64,000 nucleotides of DNA from Bryobacterales bacterium F-183. GTDB taxonomy: Bacteria; Acidobacteriota; Terriglobia; Bryobacterales; Bryobacteraceae. Below, piece by piece: positions 39,566 to 50,142 of the stretch; within the stretch, counting starts at the first letter, position 1; each line of letters begins with the position of its first letter. The notes below the pieces were generated by a model, which saw only the letters and a list, made by a program, of their open reading frames with translations, had not been told where the DNA came from and did not search any database. The position numbers and the translations under genes were made by a program. The DNA lies in NCBI GenBank assembly GCA_016865505.2, contig AP025252.1, forward strand, positions 434,001 to 498,000, given 5' to 3'.

Positions 39566-42500
39566 CTAGCGGCTCCCGGCCGGCAGCGGCATCTGATCCA
39601 CGGCGGACGGGGGCGGCACATTCTGTTGCTCACTGCTCTTGCGCTTGGCGCGGCTGAACCGTGCGGCAAGCCCATCCAGATACGTGTACACAACAGGTGT
39701 CAGATAAAGAGTGATTGCTTGCGAAAACAGCAGACCGCCGATCACCGCCATACCCAGCGGCTTGCGAGCCTCGCCGCCCGCGCCGTACCCGGTGGCAATC
39801 GGCAAGGTACCCAGTAGCGCGGCCATCGTGGTCATCATGATCGGACGGAAACGCGCCAAGCAGCCTTCATAAATCGCCTTGCGAGGATCGCTGCCGTGCC
39901 GCTGGCGTTCAAGCGCGAAATCGATCTGCATGATCGCGTTCTTCTTCACCAGTCCGATGAGCAGGATCAGGCCTACAAAGGCATAAATATTGAGTTCCAA
40001 GCCGAAGATCAGCAAGGTGAGCAACGCGCCGAACGCCGCCGACGGCAGGCCCGACAAAATCGTGAGCGGGTGGATCAGGCTTTCGTACAGCACACCGAGC
40101 ACGATGTACACCACCAGGATCGCCACCAGCAGCAGCATGCCCAGATTCTTGGTGGAATCCTGGAACACCTTGGCGCTACCGGTAAACCGCGTCGTAATCG
40201 TAGCCGGCAGCATCTCGTCAGCCAGCGCCTGCACTTCATCCACCGCCGTACTCAATGCCACACCGGGCTTGAGGTTGAAGGAGATCGTCACCGACGGCAA
40301 CTGTCCCGTATGCGCAATCGTCTGCGGACCTACATCTTCGACGCGTTTGGTCACCGCATCGAGCGGCACCATCACATTGTTCGCGCCCTTCAGATAGATC
40401 TTCGACAGCATGTCCGCATAGGACGAGAACTTCGGCAAAACCTCCATGATCACGCGGAACTGATTGGTCGGCGCGTAGATCGTCGAAGCGATGCTGGTGC
40501 CGTACCCGTTGTACAGCGCCTGCTGGATTTCCTGCACATTCAGGCCGTAAATCGCCGCTTTGTCGCGATCCACATCGATACGCACACGCGGCGCACGCAT
40601 CTGCGCGTCGCTGTTCACGTCCAGAATCGACGGCAACTTCGCGACCTCGCGCTCCAGCCTCGACGCCTGGGCGTACAGCAACGTGGTGTCCACGCTCTGC
40701 AACGTCAACTCATACGAACTACGCGACCCGCGTCCGCCGATGCGGATCGCCGGCGGCAGGCTCAGCACTGTACGTACGCCAGGGATGCCGCCAACGCGCG
40801 GACGCAACCGGGCGACAATCTCTTGCGCCGATGCCTTGCGCTCCGAACGCGGCTTCAACTGAATAAAGAAGCGACCGCCGTTCGACGAATTGAAGCCACC
40901 GCCAACGCTGGACATCATGCCTTCCACATCCGGGTCGCGACGCAGGATGTCGGACACGCGCTGCTGTAACACGCGCATCTGTTCATACGACGTGCCCTGC
41001 TGCATTTCCGTGCTGCCCTGAATCATGTCGGCGTCGGTTTCCGGGATGAAGCCCTTGGGCACCTCCACGTAGAGCCAACCCGTCGCGCCGATCACCGCAA
41101 AGAACACCAGCAGCATCACCGGGCGATGGTTCAGCACCCAGCCCAGCGAAAATTCATACCAGCGCGTGATCCGACCCAGAAACCACTCAATCGCACGCGA
41201 CAGCGGATTCGGCCGGTGATCCACCGGATCGTTCTTGAGCAGCCGGCTACACAGCATCGGCGTCAACGTGACGGACACAAAGCCCGAAATCAACACCGCG
41301 ATACAAATCGTTACCGCGAACTCGCGGAACAGGCGGCCCAGGATGCCACCCATAAACAGAATCGGGATGAACACCGCGGCCAGCGACACCGTCATCGACA
41401 CGATGGTGAACCAGATCTCGCGCGACCCATTCAGCGCGGCCTCCAGCGGACCCTCGCCATGCTCCATGTGCCGCACGATGTTTTCCAGCATCACGATGGC
41501 ATCGTCCACCACAAAGCCGACGCACAGGATGATGGCCATCATCGACAGGTTGTCCAGCGAGTAATCAAGCAGCCACATCACCGCAAACGTACCGACCAGC
41601 GAAAACGGCAGTGCCAGCGCGGGAATGATGGTCGCCGATGCTTTGCGCAAAAACAGCGCGATCACCATAATCACCAGCGCCAGGGTGATGTACAGGGTCA
41701 GCTTGACGTCTTCAAAGGATTCGCGGATGTTCTTCGAACGATCGCTGCGGATCTCAAGATTGATGTTCGGCGGCAGCAGCGCCTTCAACTGCGGCATCAC
41801 CTTTTTGATCGCGTTGTTCACTTCGATCACGTTGCTGCCCGGCTGGCGCATCACCATCAGGTTGATCGCGCGTCCGCCGTTGTCGCCGTTGTACGTCCAG
41901 GCAATCGTACGTTCGTCTTCGCTACCGTCGCGGACCGTCGCCACTTCTTCCAGGCGCACCGGCGCACCGTTGCGCCAGGCCACCACCATGTTCTTGTAGT
42001 CTGCGGCCTTCTGCAGCGACCCATTGGACTCGATGCTGTACGCCGTCTGATTGCCCCACAATGTACCCGTCGGCACGTTCGAGTTCCAGCTACGGATCGC
42101 CTGCGCGACCTCGTTCAAGCCAATCTGCCGTACGGCCAGCTTTTCCGGATCCACCTGCACGCGTACCGCAAACTTCTGCGCGCCCATCACCTGCACCTGC
42201 GCCACGCCGTTGATCATGGAAATGCGCTGTCCCAAGGTACGGTCGGCGAACTCGTTCACTTCCCAAATCGGTGCCGTGGGCGACGTCAGCGCCATCATCA
42301 GAATCGGCCCGTCGGACGGATTCTGCTTGCGGAACGACGGTGCGGACGGCATGCCCGGAGGCAGCAGCGGCATGGCCGCACTGATCGCCGTCTGTACGTC
42401 CACCGCCGCGCCGTCAATCGCACGATCCAGGTCGAACTGCATGGTGATGTTGCTCGACCCCAGCGACGACGTCGACGTCATCGAATCGATGCCAGCAATG

Positions 42501-42718
42501 GTGGTGAACTGGCGCTCGAGCGGTGTCGCCACCGTCGCCGCCATCGTGCCCGGATCGGCTCCCGGCAAGCTCGCCGACACCGATAGCGTCGGAAAATCGA
42601 CCGTCGGAAGGTCGCTGACAGGCAGCGCCCAATAGGCCAGAATCCCGATCATGGCGATGCCGGCCATCAACAGGATGGTGGCTACAGGACGCCGGATAAA
42701 GATCTCGGAAAAGTTCAT
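39566..42718 (-). CDS. RND multidrug efflux permease (MdtB/AcrB type), first copy
   Basis: RND permease of 1050 residues, the same length as its neighbour. N-terminus MNFSEIFIRRPVATILLMAGIAM; helix-4 motif GFVVDDAIVMLENIVRHMEHGEG with both Asp; helix 10 GLILLIGLVKKNAIMQIDFALERQR. The periplasmic pore region carries the MdtB/C-like SYELTLQSVDT segment. It lies 24 bases after the adaptor gene and 8 bases before the second permease. The duplication probably arose by tandem gene copying followed by divergence, as in mdtBC. The pump needs a TolC-like channel supplied from elsewhere in the genome. Confidence 0.94.
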   Translation of the reverse strand: MNFSEIFIRRPVATILLMAGIAMIGILAYWALPVSDLPTVDFPTLSVSASLPGADPGTMAATVATPLERQFTTIAGIDSMTSTSSLGSSNITMQFDLDRAIDGAAVDVQTAISAAMPLLPPGMPSAPSFRKQNPSDGPILMMALTSPTAPIWEVNEFADRTLGQRISMINGVAQVQVMGAQKFAVRVQVDPEKLAVRQIGLNEVAQAIRSWNSNVPTGTLWGNQTAYSIESNGSLQKAADYKNMVVAWRNGAPVRLEEVATVRDGSEDERTIAWTYNGDNGGRAINLMVMRQPGSNVIEVNNAIKKVMPQLKALLPPNINLEIRSDRSKNIRESFEDVKLTLYITLALVIMVIALFLRKASATIIPALALPFSLVGTFAVMWLLDYSLDNLSMMAIILCVGFVVDDAIVMLENIVRHMEHGEGPLEAALNGSREIWFTIVSMTVSLAAVFIPILFMGGILGRLFREFAVTICIAVLISGFVSVTLTPMLCSRLLKNDPVDHRPNPLSRAIEWFLGRITRWYEFSLGWVLNHRPVMLLVFFAVIGATGWLYVEVPKGFIPETDADMIQGSTEMQQGTSYEQMRVLQQRVSDILRRDPDVEGMMSSVGGGFNSSNGGRFFIQLKPRSERKASAQEIVARLRPRVGGIPGVRTVLSLPPAIRIGGRGSRSSYELTLQSVDTTLLYAQASRLEREVAKLPSILDVNSDAQMRAPRVRIDVDRDKAAIYGLNVQEIQQALYNGYGTSIASTIYAPTNQFRVIMEVLPKFSSYADMLSKIYLKGANNVMVPLDAVTKRVEDVGPQTIAHTGQLPSVTISFNLKPGVALSTAVDEVQALADEMLPATITTRFTGSAKVFQDSTKNLGMLLLVAILVVYIVLGVLYESLIHPLTILSGLPSAAFGALLTLLIFGLELNIYAFVGLILLIGLVKKNAIMQIDFALERQRHGSDPRKAIYEGCLARFRPIMMTTMAALLGTLPIATGYGAGGEARKPLGMAVIGGLLFSQAITLYLTPVVYTYLDGLAARFSRAKRKSSEQQNVPPPSAVDQMPLPAGSR

Positions 42719-42742
42719 GGTGCGGGTACGCTCCGGAAACGG

Positions 42743-44191
42743 CTATTCGGTTGGAGGTTGTGCTTGCTTGTTGCGGCGGCCTTTTTTCTCGCCGCCGTCC
42801 ATTCCAGACGGGGGTGCACCAGCACCGCCACCTTCGGCCGGGCGACCCATGCCTTGCGGAGCAGCCTGCTGCTCAGCACCGGCACCACCGGCATCCGGCT
42901 GTTTCTTGCCGCGACCGCCCTTGCCCATGCCGCCGCCTGCCGGATTGCGAGGATCGCGGATGCTCACTCGCATACCCGCGCTCAACCGCAGTTGACCTTC
43001 GGTCACGATCGTTTCACCAGCGCGCAAGCCGGACTCCACCACGATGTCATCCCCGGTCCGCTGACCCGTAGTCACCGGCCGCGTCTCCACCGAGCGGTCT
43101 TCTTTTACGACAAAGATGAACTGCCCGTCCTGCCCGGTTTGTACCGCCTGGTTCGGCACCACGACGGCGTTTTCTTCCGATCCCAACTGCAGCCGTACGC
43201 GAACGTATTCGCCGGGCCACAGCTTGCGGTCCGGATTCAGGAACGTACCGCGCAACCGGATCGTGCCCGTCGTCGGGTCCACCGTATTGTCGAAGAACGT
43301 CAAGGTACCCTGCGCGATATCTTCGCGATCCTGCGGCGTCGCGATCACCGGAATCGACCCGCGTCCGTACCGCGCCTGAATCGCACGCAGCCGTACTTCC
43401 GGCACCGAAAAGGCCACAAACACCGGCTGCACCTGATTGATCTGCACCAGGTCCGTACTGTTGGCGGACACAATGTTGCCCTGCTTCACCAGCAGGCTGC
43501 CCGTACGGCCCGTAATTGGCGACTTGATGGTGGCAAAACTCATCTGCACCCGCAGCGTGTCGATCGCCGCCTTCTGCGCCGCAATATCCGCCTTGGCGCT
43601 CTCAATGGCAGCCTTATCGGCCGTCACGGTTTCCATCTGCGCCTGCGCCGTCGAACGGGCCTGTTCGGCCTGCTCCTTGGACATCACGCCCTCTTTGGCC
43701 AACTGGCCATAGCGCTTGGCCTGATCGTCGGCGTAATTCAAGGTCGCCTGGCTTTTTGCGACATTCGCTTCCGCCTGCCGCACCAGCGCCTGGCTACGTA
43801 GCATGTTGGCATTGGCCTGCGCGAGCTGCGCCTCGAGGCTCCGCTTGTCGATCTCGAACAGTGGCTGTCCCTTGGTGACGTAATCGCCTTCCTGGAACAT
43901 CACGCGGGTCAACTCGCCGCTGATCTGCGGCTTGATCAACACCGTGGACGATGCCTCGACATTTCCGATGATTTCGAGCTCGGTTGGTACGTTGCGGGAG
44001 GCCGCCTTGGCCACCGTAACCGGAACGTCGCCGCCCTTCTTTCCTCCGGCCTTGCCACCGCCACCTTTTGGCGCACCACCTTCGGCGCCCGCTGTTTCGC
44101 CCTGCTTACAAGCGGCAAACAAAAGGGTTAGGCCCAACAGCGTGCAGAGCACAATACTCTGTAATTTTTTGGATGACGATCCAGCGTCCAT
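42743..44191 (-). CDS. RND efflux periplasmic adaptor (MFP, MdtA/AcrA-like lipoprotein)
   Basis: Membrane fusion protein of about 482 residues linking the RND pump to an outer-membrane channel. The ATG at 44191 is chosen because MDAGSSSKKLQSIVLCTLLGLTLLFAAC then forms a lipoprotein signal whose lipobox LFAAC puts lipid on Cys28; two ATG codons further upstream are possible and no start has a good ribosome site. Visible parts: lipoyl half-motif GEL...EGDYVTKGQPLFEID, a helical hairpin of Ala/Gln-rich heptads, then the second lipoyl strand ITGRTGSLLVKQGNIVS, and the beta-barrel domain. A low-complexity Gly/Pro/Lys tail follows RISIRDPRNPAGGG. First gene of the efflux operon. Confidence 0.9.
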   Translation of the reverse strand: MDAGSSSKKLQSIVLCTLLGLTLLFAACKQGETAGAEGGAPKGGGGKAGGKKGGDVPVTVAKAASRNVPTELEIIGNVEASSTVLIKPQISGELTRVMFQEGDYVTKGQPLFEIDKRSLEAQLAQANANMLRSQALVRQAEANVAKSQATLNYADDQAKRYGQLAKEGVMSKEQAEQARSTAQAQMETVTADKAAIESAKADIAAQKAAIDTLRVQMSFATIKSPITGRTGSLLVKQGNIVSANSTDLVQINQVQPVFVAFSVPEVRLRAIQARYGRGSIPVIATPQDREDIAQGTLTFFDNTVDPTTGTIRLRGTFLNPDRKLWPGEYVRVRLQLGSEENAVVVPNQAVQTGQDGQFIFVVKEDRSVETRPVTTGQRTGDDIVVESGLRAGETIVTEGQLRLSAGMRVSIRDPRNPAGGGMGKGGRGKKQPDAGGAGAEQQAAPQGMGRPAEGGGAGAPPSGMDGGEKKGRRNKQAQPPTE

Positions 44192-44394
44192 TGTAAGAAT
44201 CGGCGAGTCCTTCGGCATAAAGGTTACAAAACAGGGGAGTACCGGGTACCGGCGTCGACGGAGACGATCAGGGTAAAAGGGTACCAAACGCGTCCCCCTC
44301 ACGGTGTCACCGAAGCGTCATGGCTCCCACGGCGTATGTTGTTCATTACGTGAGCGCTTTTGCCCGCCAAATCCGCTATAGTGTTGAGTCCCCA

Positions 44395-45540
44395 ATGCCC
44401 CAATTGAAGCACCCCAACGCCCAGGTTTACGCCCCGAACCAGGTCCTGCTGCCCGAAATTTCTTACCAGACTTTTACATATCCCGGCGACGAAGAGGCCC
44501 TAGCCGCCCTCAAAGCCGTACCCGGAGCGGGTCCGCTCCTCACCTGGCTACAGGAAAACTTCACCGAGCAGATCACGTACCTCAACAACAACGAACAGAT
44601 GGTACGCGCCAACGAGAAAAACTATCCCTCGCTGTACGCACTTACCCAGCGTTGCTGCGAGATCCTCTCCTGCCCGATGCCGGAACTGTACCTCACCACC
44701 AACCCCGTCATGAACGCGTACACCGCCGGGCAGCGCCGTACCTGCATCGTTTTGCACAGCGGACTGGTGGAAGCGCTCACCGTTGACGAACTGTCGTTCG
44801 TCATCGGCCACGAAATCGGACACATCAAAGCCGCCCACGGACTCTACCGCCAACTCGGCGACATCCTCATCCGCTATTGGGACCTGCTCGCCACTGCGAT
44901 TCCCATCCCCGGCGTGAGCCTCCTGCGCATCCCGCTGCTCATCGCGTACTGGGAATGGTACCGGCGCGCCGAATTCACCTGCGATCGCGCAGCACTGCTC
45001 TGCGTCCAAAACCTCGACCCCAGCCTCCGCGCTCTCGCCAAACTGGCCGGCAAGGTCACCGGCTATGAGGATGAGGTCAGCCTCGACGAAACCATCGCGC
45101 AGGTGGAAGCGCACAAAACCGTCAACAAGCTTGTTTTGCTGGTCTCGATCCTCGACAACGCCTCGAACACGCATCCGTTCATCCCCATCCGCCTGAAGGC
45201 ACTCAAAGAATGGGCCGCCAGCGAGCAGTACGCCGGCATCCTCGCCGGCAACTACAAGCGCGACGCTCTGGGACTTCATGAAGGCGGCGCCCGCGTCAAA
45301 TGCGCCTGCGGGACCTTGGTCAACGCCAAGCTCGCGTTCTGTCCGGAATGCGGCAAGCCGGTGGTGGCCGATCCGGCAGCGGCGTTGGCGGCAGCTGGTT
45401 GCATCGGCTGCGGCGCGGAACTCCCGAACAACACCAAGTTCTGTCCCAAGTGCGGCGCCAAGCAACCCGCAGCGGCAGAACCCGAAGTCTCGCAAGTGGA
45501 CAAGTGGAAAAACCAGGCGTCCAGCTTCTTCAAACGCTAA
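44395..45540 (+). CDS. M48-family zinc metallopeptidase with C-terminal zinc ribbons
   Basis: Protein of 381 residues. The peptidase core has HEIGH at 139-143, the third ligand Glu in RAEFTCDRAALL, and hydrophobic segments between them (LLATAIPIPGVSLLRIPLLIAYW) that may be membrane-associated as in HtpX. The C-terminal part carries two zinc-ribbon modules, CACGTLVNAKLAFCPECG and CIGCGAELPNNTKFCPKCG. The protein ends in a Lys-rich helix. The start MPQLKHPNAQVYAP is used because upstream codons lack similarity; no clear ribosome site is seen. Role inferred: quality-control proteolysis, with zinc ribbons for partner or nucleic-acid binding. It is a single gene divergent from the efflux operon. 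Confidence 0.88.
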   Translation: MPQLKHPNAQVYAPNQVLLPEISYQTFTYPGDEEALAALKAVPGAGPLLTWLQENFTEQITYLNNNEQMVRANEKNYPSLYALTQRCCEILSCPMPELYLTTNPVMNAYTAGQRRTCIVLHSGLVEALTVDELSFVIGHEIGHIKAAHGLYRQLGDILIRYWDLLATAIPIPGVSLLRIPLLIAYWEWYRRAEFTCDRAALLCVQNLDPSLRALAKLAGKVTGYEDEVSLDETIAQVEAHKTVNKLVLLVSILDNASNTHPFIPIRLKALKEWAASEQYAGILAGNYKRDALGLHEGGARVKCACGTLVNAKLAFCPECGKPVVADPAAALAAAGCIGCGAELPNNTKFCPKCGAKQPAAAEPEVSQVDKWKNQASSFFKR

Positions 45541-45544
45541 CCCG

Positions 45545-45593
45545 TTGACACCGGCATTAGTACGTGGCACGATATATCGCGTCACGTACTAAT
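45545..45593 (+). promoter_or_regulatory. PadR promoter and palindromic operator
   Basis: A perfect -35 hexamer TTGACA (45545-45550) is followed by a perfect 11-base inverted repeat, ATTAGTACGTG (45556-45566) and CACGTACTAAT (45583-45593), flanking an AT-rich centre with its own palindrome CGATATATCG. The ATG of the PadR gene begins one base later. A -10 box cannot be fixed with certainty. The AGTAC half sites resemble known PadR operators, so autoregulation is likely. Confidence 0.75.
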
Positions 45594-45594
45594 C

Positions 45595-45885
45595 ATGTCC
45601 GACCCCTCGCTCCTCATCCTCGCCAGCCTCGCCGAAGGCGACAAACACGGCTACGCCATCATGGAGGACGTCGCCGCCTTCGCCGGTGTACGTCTGGGAG
45701 CGGGCACCCTGTACGGCGCCATTACGCGCCTCGAAGAACGCGGTGCGATCACTCCCGTAAAGTCAGCCGATTCGCGACGCCAACCCTACCGCATCACCAG
45801 CGCCGGACGCCAGCAACTGCAACAACAGCTACAGGCGCTGGAACAAGTCGTAAAGACCGGAACCAAAAGGCTGCGTGCCGTATGA
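45595..45885 (+). CDS. PadR-family transcriptional regulator
   Basis: 96-residue winged-helix repressor of the PadR family, short type. MSDPSLLILASLAEGDKHGYAIMEDV is the classical PadR start, followed by GTLYGAITRLEERGAI (recognition helix and wing) and YRITSAGRQQLQQQLQALEQ. PadR proteins usually repress their own operon and a membrane or transport partner and are released by a small effector. The palindrome immediately upstream is the expected operator. Its stop overlaps the start of the next gene (ATGA), so both are translated from one message. Confidence 0.92.
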   Translation: MSDPSLLILASLAEGDKHGYAIMEDVAAFAGVRLGAGTLYGAITRLEERGAITPVKSADSRRQPYRITSAGRQQLQQQLQALEQVVKTGTKRLRAV

Positions 45886-47441
45886 GACGCCTGCTGCTCC
45901 GCCTCTATCCGAAACCCTGGCGCGATCGCTACGGCGAGGAGTTCCTCGCGCTGCTGGACGACATGGGCGCGCGTCCCCAACCAAAAGACGTAGCCAGCAT
46001 CCTGCTGGAAGCCTTCCGCGCGCGCCTCAAATACCGCCGTCACCTCGCCGCGGCACCAGCCGAATCATCCGCACCACCTTCTCTGCCTCCGGCCGTAGCG
46101 TTACTGGAATCGCCCGTCCTGGACTGGTTGCCGATCCTCGCCTCGTTCCTTGTCGCGCTAGCCGTCGCCCTAGCCACCTGCCCGGTCCCTCGCAACGTCC
46201 GCATCACCGGCCTGGAAGCCATCGTCTACGCGGCTTTCTTCCTGCTCAGCACCCTCGGGTCCGGCTGGCTCGCGTATCAGATCACCAGGATGGCCACCGG
46301 CGCGCGGACCCAACAAAGCAGTCGCGTGCTGGCGGTACTGGTCTGGATGCCGCCATTGCTGGCCTTTGCCCTCCGGAACTCCGGCTGGGCGATCCCCATC
46401 GCACTGCTGTTGGCTGTGATCCTGGCCAAGCTCATCCTCGGCTACCAACGTGCGGAAACAGCAGACACCCGCAGTTCTGGCCTTCGATTCGGCATTGCCG
46501 TCGCGCTCTGTTTGGATTTCGCCGTCGTTTGTACCTCAACCGGCGCACTGTCCCAGGCAGCGATGCTCGCGGCGGCTGCCCTGGCGATGCTCATCTGGAG
46601 ACTCGCGCCTCTGCCGGTACGCCCCCTCGGCGCGATGCGCATCATCGCGTACACCGGCATGTCGTTCGCGCTCACCTGCGCGAGTTTCACCCCGTACCTG
46701 CTCACCAGGGGCGAGTCCGGCAGTTGGCTGCAAGCGTGGTTCGGCGAAGTAGCCTTGCCCTCCGTCCGCGGAAAGAACACCGGCAACTCCACCAGGCGAT
46801 TCCGCGCCGTCCGGCTCATCCCCGGCGATCCCAAATCTGGCTTTGTACTGCGTCCGCCCGTGGATGAGGACAAGCCGCTGATAGCGCCGCCGCCATCGGT
46901 CACCCAGCGCCTGTTCGGCAAGCCTCGCGCCGTACAAACCAAGCCCACCGAGCCTTTCGACATCCCGTTCGACGGAGTCTACTGGTTCTACCCCAACTTC
47001 CGTATGTCGCTCCCACGCGATGCCGGCGAGCGCGAGGGCAACCCCGTGGAAAATGGCTTTCAATCGAACGACGGTACACCCATGCGGATGGAAGCCCGCC
47101 AGAGCATCAGCCGCACCATCGATCTCCGCGGGTTTCGTGAAGTGGAAGTCCTGGTGCGCAATGCCGATCCGCGTCCCGGCACTGTGTGGATGCAACTGAT
47201 CGTCATAGACAACTCGAAAGCCAAACCGCGGATGCAGTGGGTCGGCACACAACCGGTGATCGCACGAACTGTGGCGGATCAGCCTGCCGTACAGGAAACG
47301 CTCCGCTTCGCCGTTTCGCCGGATCTACGCTGGACCGAATTTGACGAGATCCTCCTACGTTTTGACCTGCGTACCCCGCGCCGAGCCGAAAGCGCCAAGA
47401 TCTCCATCGAACGCTTCCGGCTGATTCCCCGCGGGATCTAG
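45882..47441 (+). CDS. Membrane protein translationally coupled to PadR
   Basis: 519-residue protein whose start ATG overlaps the PadR stop. It begins MRRLLLRLYPKPWRDRYGEEFLALLDD, the LYP..WR.RYGEE signature typical of proteins encoded beside PadR regulators. About six transmembrane helices follow (residues roughly 65-270). The C-terminal 250 residues form a soluble domain with SRTIDLRGFREVEVLVRNADPRPGTVWMQL, probably a beta sandwich facing outside. The frame is also open through the whole PadR gene in another reading, but that upstream part is Arg/Pro/His-rich artefact. Function unknown; as a PadR partner it may be a sensor or transporter accessory subunit. Confidence 0.8.
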   Translation: MRRLLLRLYPKPWRDRYGEEFLALLDDMGARPQPKDVASILLEAFRARLKYRRHLAAAPAESSAPPSLPPAVALLESPVLDWLPILASFLVALAVALATCPVPRNVRITGLEAIVYAAFFLLSTLGSGWLAYQITRMATGARTQQSSRVLAVLVWMPPLLAFALRNSGWAIPIALLLAVILAKLILGYQRAETADTRSSGLRFGIAVALCLDFAVVCTSTGALSQAAMLAAAALAMLIWRLAPLPVRPLGAMRIIAYTGMSFALTCASFTPYLLTRGESGSWLQAWFGEVALPSVRGKNTGNSTRRFRAVRLIPGDPKSGFVLRPPVDEDKPLIAPPPSVTQRLFGKPRAVQTKPTEPFDIPFDGVYWFYPNFRMSLPRDAGEREGNPVENGFQSNDGTPMRMEARQSISRTIDLRGFREVEVLVRNADPRPGTVWMQLIVIDNSKAKPRMQWVGTQPVIARTVADQPAVQETLRFAVSPDLRWTEFDEILLRFDLRTPRRAESAKISIERFRLIPRGI

Positions 47442-47457
47442 AGTACATTCGAAATAC

Positions 47458-48215
<758 letters not shown>

Positions 48216-48219
<4 letters not shown>

Positions 48220-49016
48220 GTCACGACGGCAAACGGCCGCATCGGCGACCCCGTAGCCCCGGTCAACTTCAACGGCGCCGCCACAAACAGGAACTCGTAC
48301 ACCCGCTCCGCAGCCAACTGCTCCAGGTTCAAACACTCGATGATGTGAATCCCGCTTTCGACCAGCAGATGCACATGCACCGGCATGTCCGTCGCGGGTA
48401 CCCGCTCAAACGCCATCGTGTCGGACCCCGCGGCAAACACCTTGCGACTGCTCAACCAGCGCGCCGCCGCGATCTCCGGACCCGGCCCCGTCGGCTGCAC
48501 TCGCTGACCACCGGTCACAAACCGCACCGGGTCCTGCCAGTACTTCGCCCAGCCCGTACGGAACAGCACCACATCGCCCTTCTGTACCTCGACATGCTGG
48601 TGATGCAGCGTCTCTTCCATCTGCTCGGGCGTAATCGCAAATTCCGGCGGCAGCACTTCCAGCCGAAAGTGGGACGCGATGTCGATCATCACGCCGCGCC
48701 GCAGGATCGGCGAAATCGTATCCACCCCGTGCTGCTCGACGCCATGCCCGTAAGACTGCACCGGAGCCTCGCCGCCATACATCACACCGCCGCAGGAAAA
48801 GTGGCTGAGCGCATCGATATGCGTACCCGTATGCCCGCCGAGCGTGATCGTCTCGACAGCAGAACTCGTCCCACCGGGCGTTACAAAATCACCGTGCAGT
48901 TTGTTCAACGAGTACAGAAACGGCGGATGCGTAGGAAAGTGCGGCATCCCCGTGAACAATGGCTGCGCGAGATCAAAGATGCGGGCGTTGTCCAGGCAGT
49001 CAAACAGCTTTTGCAT
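48216..49016 (-). CDS. Cyclase family protein (kynurenine formamidase-like metal hydrolase)
   Basis: 266-residue hydrolase of the cyclase/KynB fold. The metal-binding signature HTGTHIDALSHF is at 62-73; GDVVLFRTGW and DTMAFE later in the protein are also typical. Such enzymes hydrolyse cyclic or formyl amides and related ring compounds, often with zinc or manganese. The ATG at 49016 is chosen since AGGAG lies seven bases upstream, rather than the ATG 18 bases earlier. The Ca2+/H+ antiporter gene is just upstream on the same strand, with a 14-base gap. Substrate unknown. Confidence 0.88.
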
Positions 49017-49030
49017 GGCGATGCTCCTGA

Positions 49031-50131
49031 TCAATGCGCGGCACCGGCGATCTCCGGCAAAAAGTAAAACACCAAGCCCAGAATCGTGTACACCGCCAGC
49101 ATCTGCGCGCCTTCAATCCAGTTGGAAATGCCGTCCTGCACCACCTGCCCCGTGATCCATACCGTCACTACCACCGCTAGAACCTCGGCCGGCGTGAACA
49201 CCAGGTCCATTGGACGCGGCCCGATCGCATAGCTTGCAAACACCAGCACCGGCGCTACAAACAGCGCGATCTGAATCGAAGACCCGATCGCGATCGACAG
49301 CGCCAGATCCATACGGTTCTTGGTCGCCACCAGAATTGCCGTCGAATGTTCGGCCGCGTTACCCACAATCGCCACCACGATGACGCCAACAAAGATGCTG
49401 GTCATGCCAAAGGCATGCGCCGCGTTCTCCACCGACCCCACCAGGATTTCGCTCATCCAGGCCACCATCGCCGTCGCACCGGCCAGCACCGCAACAGACT
49501 TCTTGATGCTCCAAGGTGCCTCGCCGGCATGCGCCGCTTCCGTTTCGCCCGTACCGCCTTCTTCATCCGAGTCGCCCGCAAACAACTGCTTATGCGTACG
49601 CAGCGAAAAGATCAGGTGCAGCACATAAATCGCCACCAGCACCAGGGCGATCTCAAAACTCAGTCCGGCTTCGCGGGAGATCGCAGCCGTACCGCCCAAG
49701 TGATGAAACGCCGCCGGCATGATCATCGAGATCGCGGCCAACGTCAGCAAACTGGCCTGCGAACTCGCCGCCTGTGCATTGAAGCGTTGCTCTTTAAACT
49801 TCCACCCGCCGGCCACAAACGCCGCGCCGGTCACCAACAACAGGTTGCCGATAATCGACCCTGTGAGCGACGCTTTCACCACGTCGTACAGGCCTTTTTG
49901 CAAGGCTGCCAGCGCAATAATCAATTCCGCGGCGTTGCCGAAGGTGGCATTCAACAAGCCACCCACGCCTTCGCCGGTATGTTCCGCCAGATGTTCGGTT
50001 GCACGTCCTAACCATCCCGCAAGTGGAATGATGGACGCGCAAGCAGTCAAAAAAATCAGGGTGTGCGATTGCGGTGACAAAAACTCCAACGCCACCGTCA
50101 CGGGGACAAACAACAAGAGCCAATTGAGCAT
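49031..50131 (-). CDS. cax: Ca2+/H+ antiporter (CAX family)
   Basis: Inner-membrane exchanger of 366 residues with about 11 helices. The two CAX repeats are both visible: [21 protein letters not shown] near residue 58 and [35 protein letters not shown] near 255. The acidic loop [16 protein letters not shown] between them matches the acidic motif of the family. It exports calcium using the proton gradient. It lies between the cyclase gene and an exported oxidoreductase on the same strand; a three-gene transcript is possible but functional linkage is not evident. Confidence 0.93.
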   Translation of the reverse strand: MLNWLLLFVPVTVALEFLSPQSHTLIFLTACASIIPLAGWLGRATEHLAEHTGEGVGGLLNATFGNAAELIIALAALQKGLYDVVKASLTGSIIGNLLLVTGAAFVAGGWKFKEQRFNAQAASSQASLLTLAAISMIMPAAFHHLGGTAAISREAGLSFEIALVLVAIYVLHLIFSLRTHKQLFAGDSDEEGGTGETEAAHAGEAPWSIKKSVAVLAGATAMVAWMSEILVGSVENAAHAFGMTSIFVGVIVVAIVGNAAEHSTAILVATKNRMDLALSIAIGSSIQIALFVAPVLVFASYAIGPRPMDLVFTPAEVLAVVVTVWITGQVVQDGISNWIEGAQMLAVYTILGLVFYFLPEIAGAAH

Positions 50132-50142
50132 GCAGAAAAAAC

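Noticed and set aside
45564-45881. A long N-terminal extension of the PadR partner protein
   Set aside because: The extension is a shifted reading of the PadR gene, rich in Arg, Pro and His; the LYP..WR start lies at 45882.
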